This document shows positions 1-10,713 of a stretch of DNA of 64,000 nucleotides, in pieces; the stretch's first letter is position 1; every line of letters begins with the position of its first letter. The translations under genes and the position numbers were made by a program. Under the pieces are notes generated by a model. It was not told the origin of the DNA. It saw only the letters and a list, made by a program, of their open reading frames with translations, and made no database searches. The DNA lies in contig WAEK01000005.1 in NCBI GenBank assembly GCA_011634665.1, forward strand, positions 302,001 to 366,000, read 5' to 3'. The stretch is from Mortierella sp. BCC40632 (lineage: Eukaryota; Mortierellomycota; Mortierellomycetes; Mortierellales; Mortierellaceae).

Positions 1-693
1 ATCGTACGCACACGCACGCACACGCACGCACACCGCACTATGCCGAGCCGAGGAAATTATAAGGAAGGCGGGCTTCTTTTTCTTCGAGTATGTTCCTCCT
101 CCCCCTGGGAGAGCCGTGATGGCCGGTGGACAGTAGCCACTGATAGCCGTGTCCGGGGCCGCCTTTTTTTTTTTTTTATTTTTTTACACCTCCTTTCATA
201 TTCCCTTTTTTGTCATGGTCGAGGTGTCGAACGATGGGTCGACCCCGCAATCTTTGTCCAATGAGAGGCGAGGGGAAGAATGTGTTTGTAAGGTGCGTGT
301 TTGTGTAGCAGAGAGAAAGAGAGAGAGAAAAGCCATTTTTTCTCCTCTCCTTTTGAGCTTCGATCCCCATGAGTAAATCGATAGACCAGACTCTGACAAA
401 AAAATTCCACTGCAACTGCCTCTCCCTCTCCCCTCCCTCCCCGCTTCGCTTCCCAACAAAATAAAATAAAAAAAAAAAAAAAAAAGGAAGCCCAAACGTT
501 GAGTCAACATCCTGCCAATGCGGACATGTCGACTGTAGAAAAGAAAGAAAAAAAGAAAAAAAAAGGTCGAGCACATCATGGGATTTGCGTAAAAAAGAAG
601 CTCTCCTTCCTTGCCTTCTTTCTCTCAGACCCTCCGTAACCAGCTCAACGGACAGTAAAATAATGTAAATGCAAATGTAAAAAAAGGGCTTAC
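1..693. other. Intron or intergenic low-complexity DNA at the left edge
   Basis: This stretch begins with a CACGCA-type repeat (about 8-35) and holds poly-T, poly-A and GA tracts. It follows the exon-2 donor of the glucose-6-phosphate dehydrogenase gene, so on the minus strand it should contain intron 2. I searched the reverse strand for the next conserved G6PD segment, which carries the catalytic histidine (RIDHYLGK-type motif), and did not find it. The rest of the gene must therefore lie left of base 1, or the gene is truncated. No other gene is visible. Confidence 0.6.
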
Positions 694-1365
694 CTCACTT
701 TCACGATAAAGGGCCCCAAGAGCCTTGGACAAAACACGAGAACTCTCGAGATCCATGCCAAAGGGCTTCTCGACAATCAATCTGTTGGTTCCTTTGGTCG
801 TATAACAGTTCTTCTTCAAACCTGCAGCCACAGGGATAAACACCGAAGGTGGCAAGGCCATATAGAACAATCGATCCACAGCACCCGTCACCTTCTCGAG
901 TCGTGCAATCTCCTTCTCCAATTGTTGGAATCCATCGTCCCGATCGTATGCACCCGCAACATAGGTGCATTGGTCCAGGAACTGGTCAAGCGCCGCCTTG
1001 ACCTTGGGACTGTTCGTGTTCTTGATATGTTGCGAGACTCGCTTGAGGAACTCGGGACGATCCATCTTGGAACGTGCATAGCCGACGATACGGGTCGTGG
1101 GAGCAATGTGGCCATTGTTGAAGAGACCAAAGAGTGCAGGGAAGGTCTTTTTCTTGGCCAGATCGCCAGAGGCACCGAGAACTGTGTTTCAAGAAAGTAA
1201 GAAGAAAAAGCAAAAGGGACAAAGAGGTTAGTCTCTATCTCGACCAAGTGAACCCGCTGGTTCAAGTTTTTTTTTTTTTCCCCAGTAGAAGAGGATGTAA
1301 AGAATATACATGCCTACAACGGTGAAGAGAGGGCGACCGGGCAGGGCGAGAGTGTTGTTGCTCAT
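694..1365 (-). CDS. ZWF1: Glucose-6-phosphate 1-dehydrogenase, 5' part (partial)
   Basis: Catalyses the first step of the oxidative pentose phosphate pathway, glucose-6-phosphate to 6-phosphogluconolactone, making NADPH in the cytosol. Two exons are in the window: 1314-1365 and 694-1181, together 180 codons in frame. The dinucleotide-binding motif GASGDLA is at residues 20-26 and the substrate-binding EKPFG motif at about 155-159. The exon-2 donor is a normal GTAAGC. Joining the exons in frame needs a GC donor at 1312-1313 (GTAG|GCATGT) with the acceptor at 1182-1183. The nearby GT at 1309-1310 breaks the frame. The C-terminal two thirds, including the catalytic His, lies outside the window. 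Family assignment is firm; the start follows the only short in-frame exon that works. Confidence 0.93.
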
Positions 1366-2117
1366 TGTTTCGGCGTGGTTGGTGGTTGGTTGGTGGTTGT
1401 TGAGAAAGAGAGAAAGAGAAAGTAGGAGTGTATGTGTGGTTTGTGGGACAGAGCGTGGAAAAGTATTTATTATTTCTCAGAGACAGGTCAAGGGCTGCGG
1501 GGGTACAGGCGAAGCTCAATGCAGCAGAGAGAGAGTGTGTGTGTGTGAGGTGAACAAGGAATGGGAGAGAGATGAGGGATGATTGCAAATCAGAAAGAAA
1601 GAGAGAAAGAGAGAAAGAGAGAAAGAGAGAAAGAGAGAAAAAGAGAAAAAGAGAAAGAAGAGGAGAAGATATAGAGAGAGAGAGAGAAAGAGAGAGAAAG
1701 AGAGAGAGGAGAAAGAACGAGCAAGAGACACTGCGAACAAGCCCTGCATGCTTCTCTGCCCAGCTACAACATACAACAACATGTGTACTTTTTGCTGTTC
1801 ATTTAGGTTAGGTATTTGGGCGGCAGTCACCGTTTTTTTTTTCTTTTTCTTATTTGTTTTCTTTTTTGTCACAGCATGTGTGTCTGTCCTGTCTGTGTGA
1901 GCATGCGCCCCGCGATCCACTCTCAATCATCATGGCTCAGAGAGAATCGCGTTACCTTTTATATCCACGCACTCTTTATTTCCCATGGCCTCGTGTATTC
2001 TCTTTGTATAGGAGTGTATGGGGATGTGTCATGGTGTTGCCTCTCCTCTCAGTCATGGCGAAAGCGTATCGCCCGGGAACCCTCTCTCGCGTGCTTGGCA
2101 AGCACAACAAGGCCACT
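1366..2117. other. Intergenic region between ZWF1 start and PPX1 stop
   Basis: It contains an impure GA-repeat block at about 1590-1720, which reads CT-rich in the sense of the leftward ZWF1 gene and probably belongs to its leader or promoter, and a T-rich block near 1830-1870. ORFs here are translations of the repeat. No gene is seen. Confidence 0.6.
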
Positions 2118-3516
2118 TTACTTGGTCAACATCTTTTCCAACAGAGGCCAAACCTTTTTCCGCGAGTACAATGTGTTGTTCTGCCGATAGGCCACCTCAA
2201 TTCGACCCTTGTCCTCCAATTGACTCGTCAGAGCTAATCGTTCCAGCTGCAGCTCCTTGGCTGGCCCATCAGCCTCCTCCAGCTCCTGAGGAAGTCCCAC
2301 CAGAGACTTGAGAATCGGCCTCACAATGATCTGGCGCTGATAGCCAACACCGGCCTGCTCCCCTGAAAACATCGCCAAGTGCAAATCCACACCCGTCTTG
2401 TGAGTCCACCGCTCAATGGCTGCGACCATGGACTCGATCGAATCCCGATCAACATATTTCTGAATCAACCCTGATACACTACTGATCCCCACGCGAATGT
2501 TCTGTCCTCCCGTCCGTTGTTTCTCGAAAACGGTCCATTCCTTGTAATCACTCCGGAGAAGGTCATAGAATGACAACCGATCCGTGTTTTGACGTTCCTG
2601 ATCAATCTTGGTAAAGAGTCCGTCCATGGTGGACCAGCCCGTGTAAGGGAGCAAAAGCTTGGTCATCTCGATATCCAACGGTTGGACTTTACCGAACTCG
2701 GGCTTCAGATCTCTCGTGTCAATCAGGATCGGTCCAAGCAGCAAACGGCTCAATTGCTCGCTCCACTGTTCGGGCTCGTCGCTCTTCTGACCCAGCATGG
2801 TCAGTGCCTCTTTAAAGTACTCATCGGCGACCAAACTTGTGCAGGAGCCGACGAGCTCAATCCTTCGTGGCTGTGCCGTGTCCAAGTACAGATTCTTGTC
2901 CTCGTGATGGTCAATGACACCTACAATCTGGACAGGTCCTTTGCTGACCAGGTCCCTCAAGTTGTCTGCAACCAGGTTATGGTCCACGAGAAAGAGGGAG
3001 AGCTGACCTTTGGCGGCGAGAGACTCGAAGAGGCCAAGGTTGTTGCGGAAGAAGAGCAAGCAAGCATCGACATTGCTCGATCCAAGAATGTATTCGGTAT
3101 CGGAGCGTAGAGTCAGGTCCTCCCGGTCAATGTTGATAAACGGGACGACAATAGCATCCTTCTTGTGCCAGGACAGAAAGAATGCCGTTGACAGGGCTGA
3201 AATGATGGAATCAAGATCTACAAAAAAGAGTTGAGGAGTCAGTTTTACATGCGAGATGGAGAGGGGAGAGAAAAAGACAGAGAGAGAGACAAAGGAAGGA
3301 GGAGCGACTAGAACCTCAAAAAAAAAAAAAAAAAAAAAAAGGGCAGCTTGACTCCCCTTCCTTTTTCATTTTACTGATCGCCTTTTTGTGTGTGCATTGG
3401 AATGGAGAAAGGGTATTCGGGATCATGCCTGCAGATTCGTTTCCAGCGACGAGGATGACAGATGCTCCTGGCTCGCTCTCGAGCCTGGAATGGATAGAGT
3501 GGAGGTAGCTGTTCAT
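2118..3516 (-). CDS. PPX1: Exopolyphosphatase, DHH/DHHA2 family
   Basis: Releases phosphate from the ends of inorganic polyphosphate chains; fungal Ppx1 is mainly cytosolic. Exons are 3429-3516 and 2118-3217, giving 395 residues, close to the yeast enzyme. DHH-family metal-site motifs are visible: GNESADLDS at residues 25-33, DHN at 108-110 and DHH at 132-134. A C-terminal DHHA2-type half follows and ends in KMLTK. The first motif is split by the intron and is only rebuilt if the donor is GC (GCAG|GCATGA, GC at 3427-3428) with the acceptor at 3218-3219. The start chosen gives the family-typical N-terminus. The frame stays open for 60 more codons upstream to an ATG at 3696 and would add a hydrophobic leader. 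Confidence 0.93.
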
Positions 3517-3789
3517 GGTGGACGGGTAATGGTCGCTTACGGAGAAAGGATCATCAGCTGGCCTTGAGCATATCTTCTTCTGCATATATGGGCTTAGACA
3601 GTCCATTCCATGCTCTTTAGGAAGTGGAAAAGCGTGACCGATCGAGAGGACAAAGACACACACAAAATAAAAAATGTTTAGAATTATTAGCGCCATGCTA
3701 GCGGAGGAGTGTATGTGTGTGCTGCTTTTTTTTTACTGGATGAAATGTAATGGGGGAAAAAAAATAATGGAATGAAAGAGTTGTTTTTT

Positions 3790-4007
3790 CTAGTTCTTTT
3801 CTGCTTGCGACAGCAGGTACTCTAATGTATAGGTGTTGTCGTTGCATCTAAACGGTATTCCAGGAGAGTAAAAAGTATTTGGAGTTAGGAATGAGACACA
3901 AATCCCATCCATTAATAGAGAGAGTACACCCCCCCCCCTCCTTCCCCCTCGAGAAAAGAAGGGAGAGGAAGAGAAGCAGGGTCTCCTCCTTTGCAAGGAG
4001 AGAGGAG

Positions 4008-4057
<50 letters not shown>

Positions 4058-7000
4058 GCAGGAGACATATAAACTTACACTTTGGCCAGGTCCTCATGAA
4101 GCTTGCCGACACCCTTTTGGAGACCTCTGAAAACCGTCAGGAACTCGCCCGAATGGTCCTTGAGGAACTTGCCATGGCTTGTCAACAGACTCTGGCACCA
4201 GATCAAATGGAACTCGAGATGAGGCGACTCTTCCATATGGCTGGCAATGAACTTCATCAGTCTCTCCAGATACTTGGCGGGCATCTGTCTAGCCACCAAC
4301 CTCACATCTGGTGGTGGGATCGCTTCGTATACCCGTTGAATATAAGACCGCTCGTTCAACCGGAAGGCCATCACCAATGCCTTCAAGTAGTCACGTTCCT
4401 CCAGGGTCTCCAAGATCGTCTCGGGCGTAATATCAATCTCGAGATCAAAGGGATCGAACATCAGTGTGTCGTCCAACGAGTAGATCAACAAGCCCTCAGT
4501 CGAAGCTGCAGCCCAAGAACGGCCAGTGGGTGAGAACCGGACGGCCTTGGTGCGGATCTCTGGTCGGACATTTCTCTTGGAGAGATCCTTGGTTCCTGGC
4601 AAAGCGTTGTCCTGACGATCCTCCCAATCACTGTCATCATTCACATCCTCGATCAAGTCCCTGGCGCCAGCCTCTGTCATATTCTTCGAGTTGAGGAATT
4701 CGCGTGTGCCATCAAAGGACATGTTCTTGGAGATCTGCCACTTTTGCACAAGAATCGTCGACTGAATATCGTAAATGCAGACATACTTCGAGTTACCGCC
4801 TCCAATGATGCAGGTACCATCTGCAGTATAGCAAAGACTGTTAAAATGCTTGTCCGACGACGAGTTGGCAGCTGTCACCTTGTCGGTCGCTTTGCGACCT
4901 CCTGCAATATCACGACGTCCATCAATCACATTTGTCTGAAGAGCCGACTCGACATCCCAGAAGCTCAACTGACCATCCAGTGTCGAACCACAGACCTCCT
5001 TTCCATCGGGTCGGAATGCAAGCGCAAGGACTTCAGACTGGTGTGTAAAGCTCTCGACACTCTTGCCACGACCAAAGACATCCCAAGTTCGGATAGACTT
5101 GTCCCAACTGCAAGAGGCCAAGAACTGAGCCGTAGGGGAAAAGGCAAGACCACTGATTGGGGCTTCGTGTCCACTCAGGATATCCAAAAGTTTACCCGTC
5201 TGAACCGACCACACATAAATCTCGAAGGTGTTCTGAGCGCCTGCACAAACAATCTCTCCACTGGGATCCACAGCCAAAGACGAAAACTGGACCGGTGTGG
5301 GCGAGGTAAACGTTCTAAAGTTTCTGTAACGAACCAAATCAAACGCTCGCACGGTTCCATCCAATGAAGCCGAGAACACAACCTGTCCACTCTTGGAAAA
5401 CTCTGTGGCAGTGACCTTCGAGGTATGATCCGAAAAGGTGACAAAACAGAATCCCGAGTTGGTGTTCCAGACCTTGACCTTGCCATCATCTCCTCCAGTG
5501 ACGACCGATTGACCGTCTGTCGAGTAGGAAAGACAGTTCATATCATAAAAGTGACCCTGTTGCTTCAAGACGTAGGTCTCTGATTGCCATTCCCAGACCA
5601 AGAGTTGACCCAGCTTTGATGCGCCAAACGCCAACCATTCTCCTGATTTGTTGATCGCCACCGAATCGATCTTTTTCTGCGAAATGCTAGATCCAGTCAA
5701 GAGAGGGGAGGGAGAGAAAAAGGGGGTCAGGAGAGTCAGGAAAAAAAAAAAAGACATACCATGCTCCTTATACCAGACTTGAATTCAGTCATTTTGAATC
5801 AATCATTATACCTCAGAGTGTGGATGTTTGTAAAGCTGGGGAGTTCCCAGATACCAAAAACTCCATTCGAGAAACCGACAACAATCATATTGGATTGTTG
5901 ATGGAAGGCTGCACAGGCAATCTTGGCATGTCCCTGGAAAAAGTAGTGTCTCTGGACAGCCTTCCACCTCCTTCGACCTTCATCTCCAGTCTTCATCTCA
6001 TTATTCTTTTCCTCCGATGGTTCCTCATCCTCTGGCTTGGGTTCAATCAACTGATACCGCCATTCAAACAATGCACCTTCTTTGCTGATCGTATAAGCTT
6101 TGTCCTGCTCCTTTGAGAACCAGGCGCCAATGACTGTGTCGCGATGTCCAGAGAGTGTAAAAGGAATATAGCCCTGGATAGGATTGACCGAGTAAATCTT
6201 GGCACTCATGTCTTTGGATGTGGTGATAAAGAACTTGGAGTCGGGTGACCAAGAGATCGAGACGACATCGTCGTAATGGCCCGTGTATTTACGGTGGAGA
6301 ACGACTGGTGCAAACTCGCGATGGTATCCTGGAGTCTTCCATACATGAATCTGCTTGCCACAGGTGACGGCAAAGTACCTATCATAAAGGAAGAAGAAGA
6401 AAGATAAGAATTGGTGTCAGGCCTTTTAAGTTTTTGTTTTGTGGTTGGGTGTATTGGTGTATTGGTGCTTTTTTTGCTCCGCAGATTTTAAAATCATGGT
6501 CTCATCCTGCTTACTTTCCGTCCGGGCTGAACTGAAGATCATGCACCTTTCCCTTGAAATGCATCCGGTGCAAGACGACCTGTCGGTTATAGTTGATCAA
6601 GAGCGCACGACCATCTGAATTATTCAAAGTGTAGTGGTGAGAGGAAACAGAGGAATGAAAAGAAAAGCAAAGTCAGAATCCAGTTGAAAGGGAAGAAAAG
6701 GTCGAGTGCCTCTCATTCTTCTTCTTGAACACCTTCATCGCAGAAAAGGATATATAAATATATCTTCACCTTCATCAATGGAAACGAGTAATGTCGAGTT
6801 TGGGCTAAGGGCGATCCTGTCAATGTTCTTGTTGTTCTCGAATGGGAATGTGGTGGCCTTGTTGCTATTGAGTTGTTTGAGGATAAGGGTCGAAAAGAAA
6901 AAATCACGGTTATGTTAAAGAAGCCCTAATCCGAGTGCCGAAGCCCCTGCTTGTAATTGACCCAGACTTTTCTCTATTCTTGTTTTTTTTTCCTCTCGGA

Positions 7001-7262
7001 GCTTACTTGACAAGATCAAACACTGTCAGTCGGTTACCGACAGGACTCACTACCGAGTTTCCATCTGGAGAGAACAAGAGGTTTCCTTGTTTATAGACGG
7101 TTCCGCACAAGTTGGAGAACTATTGGTATGGTGAGGAGAAGAGAATTTCTTTCCAAGATGTTAATATCATTTTTTTTGGTCATTGGGGTGTGCACTTGGG
7201 ATGAATGGAAGCTCAAAGGCATGTCTCTCTGTCTCTATCCTTGCCTTGAAATCGGACTTCAT
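3790..7262 (-). CDS. PWP2: Periodic tryptophan protein 2 (Pwp2/Utp1), UTP-B subunit of the SSU processome
   Basis: Nucleolar WD40 protein of the UTP-B subcomplex, needed for early 18S pre-rRNA processing. Seven exons are phase-consistent: 7245-7262, 7007-7119, 6770-6864, 6515-6614, 5812-6378, 4079-5686 and 3790-3847, giving 852 residues. Tandem WD40 repeats fill the first ~600 residues, followed by an acidic stretch (DDSDWED) and the helical Utp12-type C-terminal domain. Exon 1 encodes only MKSDFK. Joined to exon 2 it gives MKSDFKFSNLCGTVYKQGN, matching the conserved Pwp2 start. This junction needs a GC donor (AAG|GCAAGG, GC at 7243-7244). The last intron (3848-4078) contains a 46-base poly-A on the plus strand, and its donor GTAAGT overlaps an apparent stop codon, so the unspliced ORF falsely ends there. 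Confidence 0.96.
4008..4053. repeat. Poly-A/T tract of 46 bp inside a PWP2 intron
   Basis: Uninterrupted A run on the plus strand, T on the gene's sense strand, within the last PWP2 intron. Likely length-polymorphic and prone to sequencing error. Confidence 0.95.
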
Positions 7263-8204
7263 GATGTGATTAGGTTGACCTGTGGAGATCTGGCTGATGA
7301 AAAAAAGATTCAGGTATCGCTTGAGAGGAATTCAGGCAAGTCAAGGACAGGACAGGACAGGACAGCAACAGTAGGGAACAGGCGAAACGAAATGCACACA
7401 GACACACAGACACACAGTTGGACTATCCCAGCAGGTTCCTCACAATGGCATTTTTTTTTTTTTTTTTTTTTAATGGTCCGCAAGCCACTGTGATCTGTTT
7501 ACTCTTTTTTTTTTTTTTTTTTTTTGGCTTTTGCCCTTTTTCCCGCTCTCGTGCCCTCCTAGTGAAGGTTCTTCCTTTGCACTTGAACCACCCTGTCATT
7601 CTCATATCTGCCTTTGCCTTGGGTTACAAAGTTATATGAGCCTAGAGAGGACCTCCTCATGGACCCCAGGTTTCTAGACCCTCCATATTTTTGAGCATCA
7701 TTAGAGAGAGGATGGTCTATTGGACTCGAACCGCCAAAAAGAAGGACAAGAGTCAATAGCAAGTACGCGAATTCTACACTTTTCTTCGGGTTGTCTTATA
7801 AGGACATGTTCAAATCTCTAGGACAGAGATCAAAGCATACTATGAGTAAAGACAAAAGTCTAGCAAGATTAGCACACCATTCGTTATGCGAGACAAATGG
7901 TAGGGGAGAAGGAGAAAGAGAAAGAGAGAGGACACAAAAAATATTGGGCGACTAAGGCAACAAAAAAATGGTACCAATTTGAGGGCTATTTGGAAGGTCA
8001 ATCTACCACCTGCCGAGAGTCAGATGTTGTTTATGCAAAATAAAAGAGCATTCCGAAACTAGCACTCAAGCTAGAAGGGGTGCGTGCACCCATCATCCTG
8101 CAATGCCTTTGGCGCGATGAGAGGGCAAAAGAAAAGGAGGCTTTTTGGTCTCATGACAAAAAAAAAAAGGGCGAACCGAGAGGCGCGTCAAGGACGTGTT
8201 TGTC
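7263..8204. other. Intergenic region upstream of PWP2
   Basis: It contains two poly-T blocks (about 7450-7471 and 7506-7525) and a run of GACAG/CACAGA short repeats (about 7344-7418). A B-box-like GGTTCGAGTCC exists on the minus strand at 7722-7732 but has no T-arm stem, so no tRNA is called. No protein gene is supported. Confidence 0.5.
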
Positions 8205-8351
8205 TATTCTCCATTTCAGATGTTTTTGACCTCAGATTGCGCTGCTTATTTGAAGATTAACACCCCCCTTCGCAGTAACCCCGTGCAACGGACCGTGCAT
8301 AATCCTCGAAAATAAGAATGGAAAAAACAAAAACAGATGAAATGGAGAATA
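8205..8351 (+). mobile_element. MITE copy a, 147 bp, plus orientation
   Basis: Starts TATTCTCCATTTCA and ends TGAAATGGAGAATA. The ends form an inverted repeat of about 24 bp with two mismatches, and the outermost TA on each side fits a TA target duplication. The interior includes the direct repeat CCGTGCA...CCGTGCA and has no coding capacity, so it is non-autonomous. It is nearly identical to copies e, g and h. Confidence 0.85.
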
Positions 8352-8390
8352 GATTGCTGCACTTGTCCTCTGACCCTTGATTTTTTCTTC

Positions 8391-8761
8391 ATGGCCTGGG
8401 CACCATCCTCCTCATTTGCCTTGACCTCGTCGTTTTCCAATAAGGATGCGTTCAAGTCACAAGAGACGAGACCAGTGCGTCTTAGTCCAAGGACAGTGTT
8501 CCCTGAAAGGTTTGGCGCCCCAAGCAGTACGTTCTGCCTCCCCTACTTTGCAAAGGTATAAAAAGAGAGAATTAGTCGCCATCGTTTTGATACTTTGTCT
8601 CTCCCTTGTTGATACAGGATCCTGACAAGTTCTTCGGAGCCGGTAAGCAGATTCTTCCTTTCTCTCACGCTCTTTTTTTCTTCTTCTTCTTCATATCGTT
8701 TTCCTCCATCACCTCCCTTCTCCCAGCCCTTGTATACTTATCATGTCTAGCCTACCCTTGA
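8391..8761 (+). CDS. Candidate small three-exon gene, 74 residues (uncertain)
   Basis: Possible exons 8391-8555, 8618-8642 and 8727-8761 have good GT and AG signals (GTATAA, GTAAGC; ACAG, CCCAG) and consistent phases 0 and 1. They join a Ser/Pro-rich start (MAWAPSSSF) to DPDKFFGA and a short hydrophobic end. I recognise no family. It begins 40 bp after MITE copy a and could be a gene remnant or a chance set of splice sites. Confidence 0.25.
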
Positions 8762-9480
8762 CCAGTTAGCGTGGCCGTACCTAAGCTATGTAGCTTAGTG
8801 ACAGTTGGGTCATAGACCCTTCTTCGGTTGGAGGACCAAACCCGATTGCCGTGCAAGTAGCCCGAGGTACAGTAGCGTTGCTCTTTTCTTGTCGAACGTT
8901 TTTTTTTTTTTTTTTTTAACCTTCATCTCCCCGCTCTATAGCAATCGCATCGGATCCAAGGATAGGAACTATCTTTGGATCATATTCCAAATTTGCATGA
9001 AAGGTGTGAATTGGAATAGCTGCCCACTGTTAAATCATGCAAGAACATGCTTTTTCATTGCCAGCCATAATTGTTCGAGTGCTCTAATTATTAGTGTAGT
9101 CGAATAATCGTGATATATGAGTTCATGTATCACCCCTCAAAAAAAAAAAAAATAAAATAAAATAAAATAAAAAAGAAAAAGAAAAAAGTCTTGTGGTTTA
9201 TTGTATCTTGAATCAGAACAAGTGAGAGAGGCTAGAATCTAATGGGTAGAATGTTGACGCGTGGAACCCAGAGTACCTCTAGAAAGGAGATAACGCGATA
9301 AACCAAGAGCAATGAAGAGAAACGGGTATCTCTTGCATCAGAAGAAAGCGTGAGAATAGTGAGTGAGAGAGAGAGAGAGAGCCTAGAAGTCCCATTGTCA
9401 TTGTTGTAAATGACTGGGCCCTTGAAGACTGGCATCTGGCTCCCGTTCTTATACTCCTGCCATTTTGCTTTAAGGTGAAA
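8762..9480. other. Intergenic region with no recognisable gene
   Basis: It includes a poly-T run near 8900-8918, an A-rich AAAAT block (about 9139-9186) and a short GA tract near 9363-9381. The ORFs are short with no motif. Nothing else is supported. Confidence 0.5.
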
Positions 9481-9626
9481 TATTCTCCATTTCATCTGTT
9501 TTTGTTTTTTCCATTCTTATTTTCGAGGATTATGCACGGTCCGTTGCACGGGGTTACTGCGAAGGGGGTGTTAATCTTCAAATAAGCAGCGCAATCTGAG
9601 GTCAAAAACATCTGAAATGGAGAATA
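9481..9626 (-). mobile_element. MITE copy b, 146 bp, minus orientation
   Basis: Same family as copy a in reverse orientation. It starts TATTCTCCATTTCATCTG and ends CATCTGAAATGGAGAATA. Separated by 17 bp from copy c. Confidence 0.85.
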
Positions 9627-9643
9627 TGGAAGCGCAATGGTGC

Positions 9644-9790
9644 TATTCTCCATTTCAGATATTTTTGTTTTTTCCATTCTTATTTTCGAGGATTATGCAC
9701 AGTCCGTTGCACGGGGCTACTGCGAAGGGGCATGTTATTCTACAAATAAGCAACGCTAAATGAGGTCAAAAACATCTGAAATGGAGAATA
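9644..9790 (-). mobile_element. MITE copy c, 147 bp, minus orientation, diverged
   Basis: Reverse-orientation copy with scattered differences in the interior and a variant left end (CAGATATTTTTG). Both TATTCTCC/GGAGAATA termini are kept. Confidence 0.8.
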
Positions 9791-9805
9791 AAAGGCCTAG
9801 AACAT

Positions 9806-9842
9806 TATTCTCCATTTCAGATATTTTTGTTTTTTCCATTCT
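9806..9842 (-). mobile_element. MITE copy d, terminal 37-bp fragment
   Basis: Matches the first 37 bp of copy c, including its variant ATATTTTTG, then stops where copy e begins. The missing remainder of d is not found on the far side of e. Confidence 0.75.
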
Positions 9843-9988
9843 TATTCTCCATTTCAGATGTTTTTGACCTCAGATTGCGCTGCTTATTTGAAGATTAACA
9901 CCCCCTTCGCAGTAACCCCGTGCAACGGACCGTGCATAATCCTCGAAAATAAGAATGGAAAAAACAAAAACAGATGAAATGGAGAATA
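9843..9988 (+). mobile_element. MITE copy e, 146 bp, plus orientation
   Basis: Full-length copy with both termini, one base shorter than a, g and h because of a shorter C run. Abuts fragment d directly at a TA. Confidence 0.85.
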
Positions 9989-10070
9989 CATTAGGGAGAA
10001 TGGCTATTATCGTGTCTTTAGGATTGTTTCCATGCTAGTGTTTCTTATCGAGTGGAGAGTGCCGAGAATG

Positions 10071-10217
10071 TATTGCCCTTTTCACCTGTTTTTGACTTCA
10101 GTTTGCGCTGCTTAATTGAGGATTAACAGCTCCCTTCGCAATAGCCCCATGCAACTGACCGTGCATAATCCACGAAAATAAGAGTGGAAAAAACAAAAAC
10201 AGATGAAATAGAGAATA
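10071..10217 (+). mobile_element. MITE copy f, 147 bp, degenerate old copy
   Basis: Aligns along its whole length to the other copies but with many substitutions, including a damaged left end (TATTGCCCTTTTCAC) and GAAATAGAGAATA at the right end. It looks older than a, e, g and h. Confidence 0.75.
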
Positions 10218-10254
10218 TAATTCCTGGGCTAAGCAAGTATATAGTCTAGGAACT

Positions 10255-10430
10255 GTGTGTAGGGATAGTGGAAGGAGGAGAGAGAGAGAGAGAGAGAGAG
10301 ATCTTGCTCTTCTTCTTCTTCTTCTTCTTCTAAAAAAAAAAAAAAAAAATAAAAATAAAAATAAAAATAAAAAAAATATGCAAAGTCGAATTAGGACGGC
10401 GATCTTTATTTTATTTTATTTTTTTTTTTG
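10255..10430. repeat. Simple-repeat block (GA, CTT, A-rich, TTTTA)
   Basis: Successive GA (about 10277-10300), CTT (about 10307-10331) and A/T-rich runs. No coding signal. Confidence 0.8.
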
Positions 10431-10566
10431 GGTGCTATTGTCAGGATTATGATGCAGAGAATTTCTTTTCTCAGTTTGACCTGTTTTTTTGCTATTAATA
10501 CATTTCCTCAAATCGCTGCTCAACGAATGCAGCTGCTTTCTTGTTTGCGGAATCAATGTATGACGA

Positions 10567-10713
10567 TATTCTCCATTTCAGATGTTTTTGACCTCAGATT
10601 GCGCTGCTTATTTGAAGATTAACACCCCCCTTCGCAGTAACCCCGTGCAACGGACCGTGCATAATCCTCGAAAATAAGAATGGAAAAAACAAAAACAGAT
10701 GAAATGGAGAATA
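10567..10713 (+). mobile_element. MITE copy g, 147 bp, inserted in coding sequence
   Basis: Full-length, near-identical to copies a and h. It lies antisense within the zinc-finger gene. Removing it together with one TA restores an open frame, which identifies TA as the target duplication and shows the insertion hit an exon. Confidence 0.88.

Noticed and set aside
1309..1310. GT donor for ZWF1 intron 1
   Set aside because: Using it puts the GASGDLA exon out of frame; the GC donor four bases earlier keeps frame.
4075..4079. Apparent PWP2 stop codon in GTGTAAG
   Set aside because: It overlaps a consensus donor GTAAGT; splicing to 3847 adds the conserved NTYTLEYLL end.
4744..5367. 207-codon plus-strand ORF
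   Set aside because: Antisense to the WD40 exon of PWP2.
7700..7790. Possible tRNA from a B-box-like GGTTCGAGTCC on the minus strand
   Set aside because: The bases around it cannot form a T-stem or acceptor stem, and no A-box partner fits.
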